A stretch of 64,000 bases of DNA from Artocarpus heterophyllus. Taxonomy: Eukaryota; Streptophyta; Magnoliopsida; Rosales; Moraceae. Below the pieces are notes generated by a model. It did not search any database, was not told the origin of the DNA, and saw only the letters and a program-made list of their open reading frames with translations. The position numbers were made by a program, and so were the translations under genes. The stretch is from contig CM046341.1 in the NCBI GenBank assembly GCA_025403435.1, positions 2,799,183 through 2,863,182 of the forward strand, written 5' to 3'. Shown piece by piece: positions 45,821 through 58,400 of the stretch; positions within the stretch are counted from its first letter, which is position 1; every line of letters starts with the position of its first letter.

Positions 45821-46053
45821 TATAGGGTGTTTAGAATGGTGTATAGGGTGTTTAGAATAGTGGTAGGAAACCAGTATGTGAGAGTTTTATACTATAATAT
45901 ATTTTTTTATTGTTACTGTAACATATAAGAGCTTTATACTGTTAATAACTGAGATTGTGGTGGAAACTAAGTGATTCCTACCACTACCAAACACCCTTGA
46001 TAACTGAGATTGTGGTGGAAACTAAGTGATTCCTATCACTACCAAACACCCTT
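45821..46053. mobile_element. MITE family 1, best-preserved copy, with duplicated ends
   Basis: Terminal inverted repeats are GGGTGTTTAGAATAGTGGTA (45846) and TACCACTACCAAACACCC (45979-45996). The core matches the other three copies. Both ends are tandemly duplicated: a 21-base unit on the left (45821 and 45842) and a 55-base unit on the right (45944-45998 and 45999-46053). No coding capacity; looks like a non-autonomous cut-and-paste element. Confidence 0.75.
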
Positions 46054-46881
46054 GAGGAACTAATGAAATCGGTCCGTATTATTATGGTGTCCTTGTGCTA
46101 ATGGTGTTTTCTTTTGTAGGAAAACAAATGGATCGGGGATCTTGTTAATCAATGGCCACAATCATATCGTCGATACTTTTAAAACTCTTGTCCGTCAACT
46201 AAAAAAAAGTGGATATAATTCTTTTGTCATCTTTGGTTTACTATTCATAACATTAGTCTGTCTTGATTAATGTGCACTCAATTTTTCTTTTTTCTTGGCA
46301 AAACGTTTGAGAATTATTGGGTTGAAAAATCTCTCTTTACAGGTCACATGCGACTAGATGATACATTGACAACACCTTTGTTTAAGGGAAAAACAAACTC
46401 TAGAACATTAAATAATGTGAGAATTTGCTAGGTTGTTTTGGTCCATCAATTTTTTTTTTAATGAATTTAACAACCAAATTCTGTTATATGTGTAATGTTT
46501 TATGATTCTGGATCATTGTTGAAAATTACGTGACACGAGAACCATATCTTTTTCAAAGAATTTTTGGGTAGGACATTAAAAAAAAAAAATCTTTATTGGT
46601 ACAGCACAGTTCTTATTCACAAGTTTCATTAATTGTTATACTTGATCTAGTATATTTTTTTTCTTTCATGAATTATGACATACAATTGTGTCTTACTGAT
46701 AGGTAAACCCTGTTACTGAATTTTCTTCCTATTATAAAGGAACTTATTATTACTAGCAACATGTTTCAACATTAATATAGGTATGTATGATTTGACGCGC
46801 TAATAATAATAATAATAATAACAACAATATGCTTTTCTCTCCATGCAATCCATTGTTTCAAATTGGATTGGATTTAGACAA
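46054..46881. other. Spacer, no gene seen
   Basis: AT-rich 3' flank of the GDSL gene with a TAA microsatellite (about 46800-46830). Nothing recognisable. Confidence 0.5.
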
Positions 46882-48671
46882 TTAAGATTGACAAAGTTGG
46901 CGAACGTTCATTGGTGAAATCCCAGTAGAGTCTCCATCCAATAGATGCTTTGCTATTATAACATTAGCTGCATCAGAAGGATGGTATGCATCCCAAAACA
47001 CATATTTTGATCTGTCCAAACACACCTTTGATTGGGGCCCGCATGGAATTAGACCTCCAAATCTCCCAGCACTATAGCAGCAAGCTGAATTTGGATTCTC
47101 AAAACCTGTCACAAAATGGGTTGTTAACTTATTGTCAATATTGTGTAGTTTTCGACTCTTTGATCTTCATTGAATTTTGTCAAATATGTGTGTGTGTGTG
47201 TTTTTTTTTTAAGTTCTAATGTAATTAATATGATTCGGATGTGTTGTGACAGTTTAGAACCAACGAGTCCTAGATGAAATTGTGTTAGTGTAGAATCCAA
47301 ACCATAAGTTGTGTAGTTCTTAAGGATGTCTTCCACAATGTGGTAAACATCTGCGTAAACAAACTTTGATTCTTGAAGAGTGGTGCTGAGTTCTGTGACA
47401 AGGCTCTTCAATTGGGTGCTGAATGACTGGGCTAGCTGATTTGGGAGTTCCACACAGCCGTCCCCAGCAGCAGGGTTTGTATCTCTCTGATATGGAATAC
47501 ACCCAATTGGTCCCACATTCACCACAACAATCTTCCTACCACCCAAGTTGTAAAGCCTCTGCACAATAAAATGTAGAGATCATGCGCTGCTAAAAATTGG
47601 ACTAAGAAGTACCTACGGGTTGAAAAAAACAATGTTATGCGCACTGCTTGGGTTGAGCAGCACATATAATAGAAGATGGGTCCCACGTTATAAGATTTAT
47701 AAACGAGATCTACTTTCTATTAGTTGTGGTTTATGAGAAAAAAACATAGTTGTCTTTTAAAAATTATCAAATAGGTATGAAAAAATATCGTATCGGTATT
47801 GTTCAATACTGCATTGATATACCGCAATGCCGATGAGATTATTTTTTGGTATTCTATTAAGGAATTCTTTGCGAGTGGGGATTTTACAGAGAGTTGGAGC
47901 CTGTATCTTGAGATCATGGTTGCCACAAACTGTTCCGGGGAGACCAACGTTTGCACAGGAGCAGAGAGGACTGGTGTCAAGTAGTTATTGATGAAGTCAT
48001 TTGAGCCCATTGTTACTGAGAATAGAGAATTGCTAAACAGTTGGAGAGCTGATGAGAGACCAATGCTTAAGATTATGTCTTGCCTTGTATTTGCAAAATG
48101 ATCTAATTGGGCATCCAGGTTTATTCTACCTCCCTATCAGTCACACCACATATAATCTTGTAAGAAAAACTTGTTAAATGATAGTACTTCTAATCTAAAA
48201 TTGAGTAGAGGAAAATTCTTACAAATATTTTCCCAGTTTCATTAAGAATTCCACCTCCACCAGAAGCATAATTGACACCTTGCAAAACCACTGATCCAGA
48301 AGTTGTTGGAGCCAAATAAGGGGGAGTGAAGTCCTTAAAACCCAACTCTTGAGCTGTTTAAGAAAGCCAAATATTAGGCAAAAGTTGTAAAGAAGTTCAT
48401 AATTAAAGAGAAGAAGAAACTTGCCTATGATGTCAACTATGGTTCTTCCATTTGTGTATCGTCCCGTCGGCGCTCCAAAATCGATTCCGTTCGGGGCATA
48501 ATTAGCCTTGGAGAGGGATACTATGTAGTTGTTGTTACCAGCATCAACCAAAGAATCTCCAAAGACAAAGTTTGCAGGAACACTTTGTCCCAAGCAGATT
48601 CCAAACAATAATGTAAAAGAACTTGTCACCGCTTGGAAGACCAAGCCAATAGAGATCTTTTCTCCACCCAT
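46882..48671 (-). CDS. GDSL-type esterase/lipase, secreted
   Basis: SGNH-hydrolase family ester hydrolase, probably extracellular. Exons: 48671-48425, 48353-48223, 48133-47888, 47558-47303, 47105-46882; 1104 nt, 367 aa, the usual family length, all in phase with no stop. Signal peptide about 1-29 (hydrophobic TSSFTLLFGICLG). Block I FVFGDSLVDAGNNNY with nucleophile Ser at about 40; block III GSNDFINNYL; the Gly block NVGPIGCIPYQR; block V DAYHPSDAANVI with Asp at about 332 and His at about 335. Intron 1 has a GC donor (ATAG/GCAAGT) in place of GT, a rare but functional class. Substrate cannot be told from sequence. Confidence 0.92.
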
Positions 48672-50084
48672 TACAAAGGGTAAAAAGGCAAACCTGACGA
48701 TTTAGTAATGTAAAATCTTTATGGCCTTTGGATTTTTCTATGAAACTCAATGATTGAGTAATGGAAAAACAGGATTCTAAAGAAGAAACTTAGCCAAAAA
48801 TGGTGATCAAACTGGCAAGGAAAAAAATGAGAGTTATGGCAAGTATTCTTTTGAGGTTCTCTAGAATTTTCTTGGACATGGGTTGGCCAAAAAACCCAAA
48901 AAAAAAAAGTTCAAACGGGATATAAAATAGAAAACAACACTAACTATATTGTATGAACAATTATATAGAAAGTGAATTTTACACACAAGCTACAAAACTG
49001 TGAGAAGAATATAGACAAAGGTCATGTGTTTTTTGTGGAAAGATAAAAGCTACCATCGATGTAGTCCCACACAAGAAAACACAAGAAAGAAGAAAAGAGC
49101 AATAAGTATATTCCAAAACCCTTCACCATACATGAAGTTGGAGATTGAGGCCTTAAAAAACATAACATTTATTATAATTTATAACCTTCAAAGGGCAACA
49201 TCATTAATTGCCCTGAAAAATCAAGTACACCAACCCCATCAGAGAATTGAGCTTGAGGCTGGTGTTAACAGTTTCAATATTCTGTAACAAGAAAAATAAA
49301 TAAAAAATAAATAAAAACTGAAGAAAAATGCGCGCAAACACACAATATAAATAGAGAGAGATGCAGAAACTTGTATATATAATAATATATCCTCTGTGGA
49401 GTTCCTTGGGAGAGATTTTTAATGCCTTGCAATAATAAAGAAACCTAACCAATTAATCCTTTTGTTTCAACGTTTTCAAAGACCAATTGGCAAAACAGAA
49501 AACCACAGGTGGGGAATTCAATGTAGCCATTAAAACCAGAGACTCTATCATTAACTGCTGTTTCCAACACTCCTCTCAAAATAGTAAGCTTGTACTACTA
49601 GAAAATTCCAAGCCAGCTAGGGAAAAAGAAAAGGAAAGATAAATAAAAAAAAAAAAAATTTTATATTTGAATTAGTCACACCATCATTTATTGGGTAGCT
49701 AAGTATTTTTTTTTTTTATTCTTTTTCAATAAGATCTTGAGTTTAAATTAATTTAAAAATAGTTTAATCCGTGAAAAATTCATATACCATGTGGGCTGCT
49801 TTGCCTTCCTAAATTATCTGTGAACCGCTAGACTTTATATTTTATGATGAAAAAAACATTGAAGGTAATGACATTTACTCATCCTTGTATTCTTGTCGTG
49901 CAGGTCAGGAAGATAACAGGATAATGGCAAGTGGACAGAAAGCGCATTCAAATTAGCTGTGCCAAAAAAGAGTAGTTACTGCAAGTTGTGTAATAGATTT
50001 TGCCCCTGTTGAGTTTTGTTGCATCTAGTTGTGGCAGTCCATATCTTGCTCTTAATTCTACATGGTTGACTCATCATGATGCTT

Positions 50085-50090
50085 ACATAC

Positions 50091-50144
<54 letters not shown>

Positions 50145-50180
50145 AAGTATATGTATATATACATGTATATGTGTGTGTGT
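50085..50180. repeat. CATA / TA microsatellite
   Basis: Five ACAT units, then about 17 TA units, then mixed TATG and GTGT steps. Confidence 0.95.
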
Positions 50181-52770
50181 ATAAGTCTGTATTCATATAT
50201 GCATGTAACGCATTATAGTCTCAACTTCAAAGAATATGTTACTTACATATTTAAAAATGGTTATTTTTGCGATTCTTATAAGTTTAGCTAATGAGTATGT
50301 CACATGCAGTATGATGATCCAAATTTCAAATACCTATTTTGTTTGGCTTTTGTTTTTAACCTTTTTTGCTTCAAAAGTACTTTTTAGACTATATCATATT
50401 TGTATCATGTCTTTTAAAATTCACATCAAATTCTTATTTTTTTGGTAGGGATTTATTTTGACCATGAAAAAGATTTTTATGTCCTTCAAAATTTTGAATT
50501 TTGATTTTTTTTTTCTTCTTATTCTTATTCTTTTTTTTCCTCCAAGGGCATTTGGGACTCTTACAGTCAAAATTGGTCATTAATCAAGAAAAATTAAAAT
50601 TGAACACGTATTTCAATCTAAAGGTATAAATGATAATCTCAAAATGAATGAAAAACCCTTTTTCATCTTTGTGAGTTTATAACTCTGTTTTTATAAAACT
50701 GTGAATTTAGTCTAATATATAGTATATTTTTTGAATTGAATATTACTACTTTGTTAGTAATAGGACTATAATCTTGTGGAAATGAATAACATTGCTTCAA
50801 AATGATATAAATATTTAAAAAAAATTATTTATGGAGTGTATCTATATTTTGGTTTGTATGGCCAACCAGAGGGGAGCTGATATGAAGTTCTGAACAAAAC
50901 AAAAATAGTTAAATTAGCTCAATAATTTTTATTTTGTTAATATCGATTTTTTTTTTCATTTGATCATGAGAAGGCAATTGTAACCAGCTTGTTTATCAAT
51001 AATTACAGCTCTAGCTGGCCCCACGTGGTCCTAGTCTGATTTATGTAATCAGATTTTTTATTAGCCTTTGTATTCAATTCTTTGATGATCAGTCTTTTCT
51101 ACCCTTTATCTTGTTCTCAAAGGCCAATTTATTAAGAGCACTCATCATTACCTTTATAGAATTAAAACCTTATTACTTATAAAATAATAGGTTTCAAGCT
51201 AAATAATACACTACAAATTAAACCGAGTCTCATTGTTTTGTGAATAATAGAATTATAATCCATGTGAATTAAAATGATTTTTCATTTATTAATTACTATC
51301 ACATAAAAATGTTACATCACTTTAAAAGTGCTTCTCATATACATTGAGAAGCCTAACATACCAAGTCAAAGAGTTTCAAACTTATATTCTGAAATTTTCT
51401 TTTTAGGGTCAGCACATACGTTTTTAAACTATTAGATTTAATCAAAATCATTTTATTTCTGTAAATTTAACAGTTGAAAAACATATATCTATCAATAAGT
51501 TACTTTTTTTGTACTCATAAGAGAATTCTCCTTCCTTTTAAGTATTATATATTGGTTCATATATTATATGAAAGAGATAAAATGATCCATAATTTTAAAA
51601 TTTATTACAAAAAGTCTTCCCTCTGAATCATCCATCCAACCAAAAAAGGGACAGATTACAGTTGCATGCAGGAGTTGTTCCAAGATTCAACAGTGACATA
51701 TAATTTATAAACCAAGTCATATACAAACTCTGTTTGCCCATTATTTCTATTTTTTGTTGCAACAATAAGTTGGCAGCTCTTCTGCCTTTGTTTAAGTGAT
51801 ATGGATGCCCATAACACATAGTTGCTTCTGTTCAGAAATATTCAGTTGATTCCAAGAAAGCAAAAAAAAAAAAAAAAGTCAGAAAACTTATTGAAGTTGT
51901 GGTTACAAGCTTGGTTTAGCAGTGTTATCACAAGTCTAGAATTCAAGTCTCCCTACCTTATGCTTTTTTTTTTTAATAATAATAATAAATTATCGATTTT
52001 TTTTTTTTGGTTACTGAGAAGTGGGGGCCAACTTGTGAATGTGGAAGCGAAGTTCAGCCCAATATGGGCTCTCCTCATCCAAACCTTGGTCTAGGCCCAA
52101 TTCAAAAGCCCTCCAAAACTCATATCTCTTCATGGATGAGAGATTCACGTACCAAAAAATAAATAAAAGTAAATTCTCGACAAGTCCTTAAACTATTTAA
52201 AAGATGATTTATTAGTTTTTTTTAGCTCAATTGACTTGAACTCAAAAAAATAGTACAAAAAGACTAACTTAACTGACATCCATCTATTTCCCCTTATATT
52301 TTGATCGCTTAACCATCATATGTGTCACTTTTCGGAGGTATTTAAGGTATTTGGGTAAAAGAACATGGGTAAGTGATTTTGGGAGAAAAATTAAACAAAG
52401 TTAAATTAAAAATTATAAACACATAAATATATAAAAAAAACAACAAAAAAAGAAAAACAAATACACCAACTACTATCTCCTTCTTCTCCTTTTTCTCAAA
52501 CTCACCCACCCTTCGGCAACACCCCTCGGCGACCACCCCCTCTGCCGTCTCTCTCTATCTCTCTCTACCATCTTCTTCTTCTTCTTTTTCTTCTCTTTTG
52601 TAAATGAAAATAAATTCTATTTTCAACAACAGAGTAATGCAATCTCCTAAATTACCTACAAAGAATTATTAATTTCAGCCAAAATTTCTAACTTTCCAGG
52701 GCATCAAAAATACAATAGAAAGTCTTGTTTTTATACTCGTTATTCATAACTCGATACCCAAGAATTTTTT

Positions 52771-52935
52771 CGCATCCCCCAATACTTGAACCCAAGACCT
52801 CTCTACTTGTAAGGTTTTTAAGTCAAATATTAAAATGTTGGTACCAATTGACCTTTAAGATCAATTTGATACCAACATTGACTTAAGAACCTTATAAGCA
52901 GAGAGATCTTGAGTTCAAGTGTTGGGGGACGTGAA
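52771..52935. repeat. Inverted repeat of two SINE-like sequences
   Basis: Arms of about 75-80 bases meet near 52860. Read outward from the centre, each arm has TTGGTACCAAC (or GATACCAAC), then GACTTAA, AACCTTA, AAG or CAG, AGAG, CTTG, GTTCAAGT, TTGGGGG. The GTTCAAGT element fits a pol III B box. The left arm has about ten extra bases. Confidence 0.75.
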
Positions 52936-53746
52936 GAAATCCCTGAAGACCACTAGGTACCTAAAAGGGATAATATGTATGAGTAATGAGTATAAGACCC
53001 GACAATATCGAGGTCCTACCCGGTAGGCCATGAGGGGTTGAGGCGTTACATGAAACAACCCAATTTGAAGAACTCCATATTCAACTATAAAAGTGATTGA
53101 TATCAGCTATTGAAATGTGTCAAAGAAATGCAAAAAGAAAATAAACCTTAAGATGACTTCAAACCTAGGATCCATTCCTTCTATGTTACCATTTTGTGGC
53201 TCATACAAACGGTGAAGGATGTGCAAGCAGTGTGTTACTCCCAATGTATGTGCATCTAAAAAAAGGTTGTACACCAATTTGCATAGTAAATAAAAATAGT
53301 GATGATGATGATAAAGCATCTGAAAATAGAGTCAATTCTATTTTAATGTATAATAAATCCGTATTCTCGTACTTATTTAACGTCTCTCTCATGATATCTA
53401 GGTATAATGAGAGACATTTGATAGTTATGTGGTAATTGTATCCATGCACGTAAAGCCGAAAAAAAAAACAAAAAAAACAAAAACAAAAACCAAAAGTAGA
53501 CCATGCATTTTCCATGGTCTATGTGGGAAAAAAAAATACTATAAGTTTAACAGAAATTGACATGTGAATGTGGCGTGTTGTTTTTAAAAAAATTATATTG
53601 ATCTAATTCTTCTATAAGCCTAATAAGCAAGTTGTTAGAAGATGGACTAATATTACAATAAACTGCAACCATTTTTTAATTTATGCAGAAGCAATTTATA
53701 AAGCACAGGTTTCAGAAACAAGTAAAATTAAAGAACATGCATGCTA

Positions 53747-54246
53747 TTACAAAACAAAAATAGCGGCGGATTCTTTGGTTGACATCCCTTTCTCTGCGAA
53801 AATCCGAAGCATTTCATCAACTCCGACGTTGAAAGGAGCAAGAAGAGCATCCGCAGTTTCAAGGCTCGGAGTGAGCGAGGAATCCCTACGCCCCAAAGGG
53901 ACCTTTATGTGGGGCCCTCCGGACATAGCCACTGCCTCACGTGCAGCCAATATGAGAATGCCAGCTCAAGAAAGTTGCCCAGGTCACACGGCCTCAACCA
54001 TTGATTTCAGAAAATCAAATCGACTCTTTCCTCTGAATCCCAAAGTTCCTCGTTGATCCCATCTCCGACAACGATGCATTTTCCTTGCCTGGATCAACTA
54101 GGATGGATGCATCACATCCCTACATCAATTGGTCCCCATTTTTTGCCAAAAAACATTATACTTTAAATAATTTTGTGGTATGGTATGAAAAAATATTTTA
54201 CCGATCACATTTTTCCTAACATACATATATATTATACTATGCAAAC

Positions 54247-54281
<35 letters not shown>

Positions 54282-54503
54282 TGAACTTGGCAGTCATGGA
54301 ACATGAGCCTCAAGAGAGCAGCAGGAGAAGTGAAATCAGTAAAGAAAATTGGCTGAAGGCCGGCCCTAATGATGTTCTCAACTTGTGGGCATGACCTCAT
54401 AGAAATCATAAGAAAGTCCATTTCCTTCAACCCCAAAATTGAACAAAACATGATGAGCAAAGAGAAATATCCATACAATTACTACACCTCCCAGATGATC
54501 CAT
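53747..54503 (-). pseudogene. Class III peroxidase pseudogene, 3' truncated
   Basis: Exon 1 starts with ATG at 54503 and a signal-like segment ([19 protein letters not shown]). A frameshift follows in the [13 protein letters not shown] region (TGA in the first frame), then [15 protein letters not shown] with the distal catalytic His. Exon 2 from 54119 reads GCDASILVDPGKENASLSE, shifts frame near 54020 with further stops, then AAREAVAMSGGPHIKVPLG and EKGMSTKESAAI. The proximal-His exon (GAHTLG) is absent. At the exon 1 donor the expected splice site is replaced by a CT/TA microsatellite (54245-54280). Not functional. Confidence 0.88.
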
Positions 54504-57090
54504 TTTGTCTTCTCGGAATTAGTTTGATTCTTCTATGAGAACTAGTTATTAAATGCAATAATACTACTAGATAAAAGCACACAAAAGAAAGTTGATCAAA
54601 TTATTTATACATACATGTACATACACGTATTGTCAAAGCGGAGAATTATGACTTTCATATTTCCCTCTACAACTTTTAATACAATTACCAATTTTGTTTA
54701 CTTTTTGCTGTATCTTCAATGCTTTTACTAATCATGGTCAATTTTTGTATAAGAGAAACAGGACAAATTTTACGAATTTCCCCTAAATTATATTACTTAT
54801 GTTAAAATACCTTTCAAACTTTAAAACATATCTATTATGGCCCATGAACTATAATACTATTATATATTCGTCCCTGAACTTTGAAACATGTAATTTTTTT
54901 AACAAAATAATATTTGTTACGCTCATTAAAATGATAAATTCATATGTTCACTCAAAATCCTTAAGAACCAACTTGCATTACTGTACATTCTTCACTTTTT
55001 CTCCTTTTTTTTTAACTTTTGAGCATGTACTTTAAAGATAAAATTTATGATGTTTTAGTATCCAACTAGTTCATTTAAAGTGAAAATGACATTTATATTA
55101 CCTTTAAGTATTATATATAATCTTAAATCAAAACAAAATTCAGCAATTTCATCTAAAAAATATGTTTCAAAGTTCAAGGGATGAATCTCATGAAATATTG
55201 TAGTTCAAAGGCACAATATATACGTTTTAAAGTTTATAGAGCATATTAACATAAGTGGCATAGTTGAAGGAAAATTGGTGAAATTTATCGTGAGAAATAT
55301 AAGGAATGCTTGCTATTATGAGTTTTGGTTGAGTCTTTAATGCTTCTATTAATCATGATCAATGTCCGCGCTTTTATTAATCACGATCAATATCAGCGTA
55401 AGGGGGAATATAAGTAATATTCACTATTATGAATTTTGACCTACCATGATCAATTTCAGTATGAGGAATAAGGAGTTATATAATGCTATATTCTATGCTG
55501 TGATGGTCTGTTTTAAATAAACAACTAAACTCAGAGAGAATAGTTTCTAGAGATTGTCACATCACAAGCTAAAATGTATGTGAAAAACTTACAAACCAAA
55601 TTATTGTTCCAAAATTAAAATTCAACACAAAATCTAAAACATCTTAAAATTGTTCTTAATTACATAATAATATTATGTTGTGTATTATATAATTATATAA
55701 TAATTATTTTACTGACAATATTTTGAGACATATATAAAATATTCATAAGTATATTGTCATCTTTTCTTTTCTTTTCTTTTCTTTTTTCTATTCAAAGACT
55801 AACGAGACAACTCATAAGTTTTTTAAGTTGAAAAATCTGGAATCCCTGCTAATAGGATTCGAACTCAAGATGTTATATGTTTACAGCTCATGAGAGATCG
55901 ATGCTTATCATAGCTTTTGCATGCATGACATGATTGTGTATTATATTGAGATTACATTAGTACTCTCCAAACATTTTGTTGAATTTTTCAATATATATTT
56001 TTAAACCATTAAATCTGATTAAAATTACATTTTTTTATATAGTTAACGCTCGAAAAATAGACCCCTACCAATAGGGTATTTCTTCAACTATCTACATGCG
56101 AAATATCCTAATTTGTGTTGTCATAATATACACTAATTTCTTTTCCTCTAGGACAGAAGATTTTAAATGCAAAGATGCCAAAAAAATCGATTGTTTTTGT
56201 AGTACTCGAATTCAAGAATTGTGTTACTCAAAACCGATCGACTGGTTCTCTTATGTTCAAATTTGAAATTTCATGCTTCATCTCATTAAATCATATATCC
56301 AAAACCAGAGTTTAATTTTGTTGTTCCCTGACCTCAGAAATTTTTTACATGGAAAGTGACATTCAAAAAATAACAAAAACCAAAAAAAGTGAATATCGTT
56401 GTGGTACCTTGATTGCTTTGTATGATAGTGACATGTAACAACCAAAATAGTAATATATAACCCTCTTCACATGTTTATCTGTACACTCATTAATATCAAA
56501 AACATCATCTCAAAGAATAGTTCAAACTTCCAACTAATCACTTCCAATATTCTTTTATGTAAGTTTTGAGTGTTTGACAGCTATATTTATATTAGAACAC
56601 AACCAAAACAAACTTCGGCTTTTAGGAAACTATTTTGTTATATAAATTAAACTCTGTAATTTCTGTTATTTTTGGTATTTTAGACATAGGCACTTCACAT
56701 TTAGACTATCCTCTTTTATTATTTGTTCTCCAAAAAGAATAATGCTAAATTAGTTCCAAAGGTTTATATCTGGAAACTGTGGCAAACCACATTGCTGTCA
56801 GTGGAGACACATGAACCTGTTTTATATGTTACAATTTTGTTTATCAACGTACGTATGGATTATTTGGTTAGCAAATTTGAACAAAAAAGTTTAAACATAA
56901 ATTTAAATTTTTGTGGGAGAAAATACTGTAACAAAAAGATTTGAATTATGATTCGATCCTATGAAACAAACACGATAGTCATCTTTTGAAGGATTTTAAT
57001 TACATCTTCAATCAATTTAAATAGTTAAACTTGTGCTCCAGCTCATATATCATTTATGTGTCCCTATTCAATAATAGAGAACTCTAAGTT

Positions 57091-57811
57091 AACGTTTGAT
57101 TTGATGGAATAGAATAAAAATAGGAATAGGAATAAGAATATAATGGAATGTAAATAGGAATAGATTGAATGATGTATTCTAATTAAATTGTTTGGTTGAG
57201 CATTAGAATTAATATTAGAATCATGATTATTATGTTTGGTTTTTAATTAGAATGGAATAAAATAATAACAATTTGACAAAAATGCCCTTTTGTTCAATCT
57301 TTGTTAATATTTAAAATGAGATTAAAATATGTTTTTTATTTTTTAAAAAGAAAAGTGATTTTTTGCTTTATATGTTTTAAAGAGATTATTTTATTTGATT
57401 TATAACTAATCCCTAAACAATTAACTTTGTTAACAAAAATAATCATAATTTATATGTGAAAAATGTATAAAATATTATATAAACACTAATAATTACATTG
57501 AGCTACAGTAAAGTTAATATAATTAAATATATTTTTATATTAGGATAGTAAAATGAGCATTTAATAAAGCAAATAATAGAACATTAATAGGGAAAATTTA
57601 GAAAGAGAGAATTTTCATTGATTTAATTTTAAAGTGGAATGATCATTTAACTGGTTCACTTTAGGAATGACTATTGAACCAAAATGGTTGAATAGCAATT
57701 CCATAGAAATAGCTACTACTAAGTTTATTTATCCAACCAAACATATGAGTGACTAGATTTTAGAAATTGTCATTTCATTTTAACGGTCATTCCATCAAAC
57801 CAAATGTACCC
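57091..57811. mobile_element. Non-autonomous DNA transposon (MITE-like) with TGGTTTGATGGAAT ends
   Basis: The left end CGTTTGATTTGATGGAAT (57093) matches the reverse complement of the right end, CATTTGGTTTGATGGAAT (ending near 57806). The interior is AT-rich without coding sequence and has GGAATAG-type subrepeats near the left end. Size and ends resemble hAT- or PIF-type plant MITEs; the superfamily is not proven. Confidence 0.65.
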
Positions 57812-58073
57812 TAATTCTACTTCACTTATGTCTTATGTTTCGATATCATAATTAGTATTGCTGAACTTTTCATTTAATTAAAAATAAGTAAAAAGGAAAA
57901 AAAAAATAAAAGGCAACAGCAAGAATGCAAGATCATAGGTTTTGCTAAGTTTGGCAAGATATTTGAGACCAAGACAAGTTCTGTAAATACAAAAGCAAAA
58001 ATGGGTTTTGGGGAACTATAATTTTAAAGTCTCATTAGAATGTTAACAAAAATAAGCTAACATTCAACCAGCT

Positions 58074-58081
58074 TATATAAA
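58074..58081 (+). promoter_or_regulatory. Putative TATA box upstream of the pectinesterase pseudogene
   Basis: TATATAAA about 320 bases upstream of the ATG at 58401; position-only evidence. Confidence 0.3.
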
Positions 58082-58400
58082 CCACACAAGGATTTGTTGA
58101 AAGCCCTCCAATATAGAGAGGATCTTTTTAACGAACTTTCATGACTTCAATTTGGCAACACCCAATTGTACCTTCCAAAACTAGCACATCACAAAAAAAA
58201 AAAAAAACAAAAAACAAAAAAAAAAACCAAAAAAAAAAAGAAACAAGAAAAAAATTAAGACAAACACTCCCAACAAACAACTTTCACAATTGCTTTACCG
58301 TAATTAATCACGCTAGAACTTAAAACTTTCTCCCAGATTCTAGCCTTGTCAAAAAAAAAAAAAAGAGAGAGAGAGAGAGAGAAAAAAAAAATATAAAATC

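Larger units (their letters stand above)
48672..53746. other. Intergenic AT-rich region
   Basis: Five kilobases with no convincing gene. Contains a CATA/TA microsatellite (50085-50180), a possible SINE relic near 51905-51960 (GGTTTAGCAGTG, then GAATTCAAGTCTCC), a CT-rich stretch (52490-52600) and a head-to-head tRNA-like inverted repeat (52771-52935). Short open frames here are low-complexity and not supported. Confidence 0.6.
54504..58400. other. Intergenic AT-rich region
   Basis: No gene recognised. Contains a T-run with repeated CTTTT (55760-55785), the roughly 720-base TIR element at 57091-57811, and A-rich tracts at 58190-58250 and 58350-58390 just before the pectinesterase ATG. Confidence 0.6.

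Noticed and set aside
50076..50291. Tyr/Ile-rich open frames over 50.1 kb
   Set aside because: Produced by the CATA/TA microsatellite.
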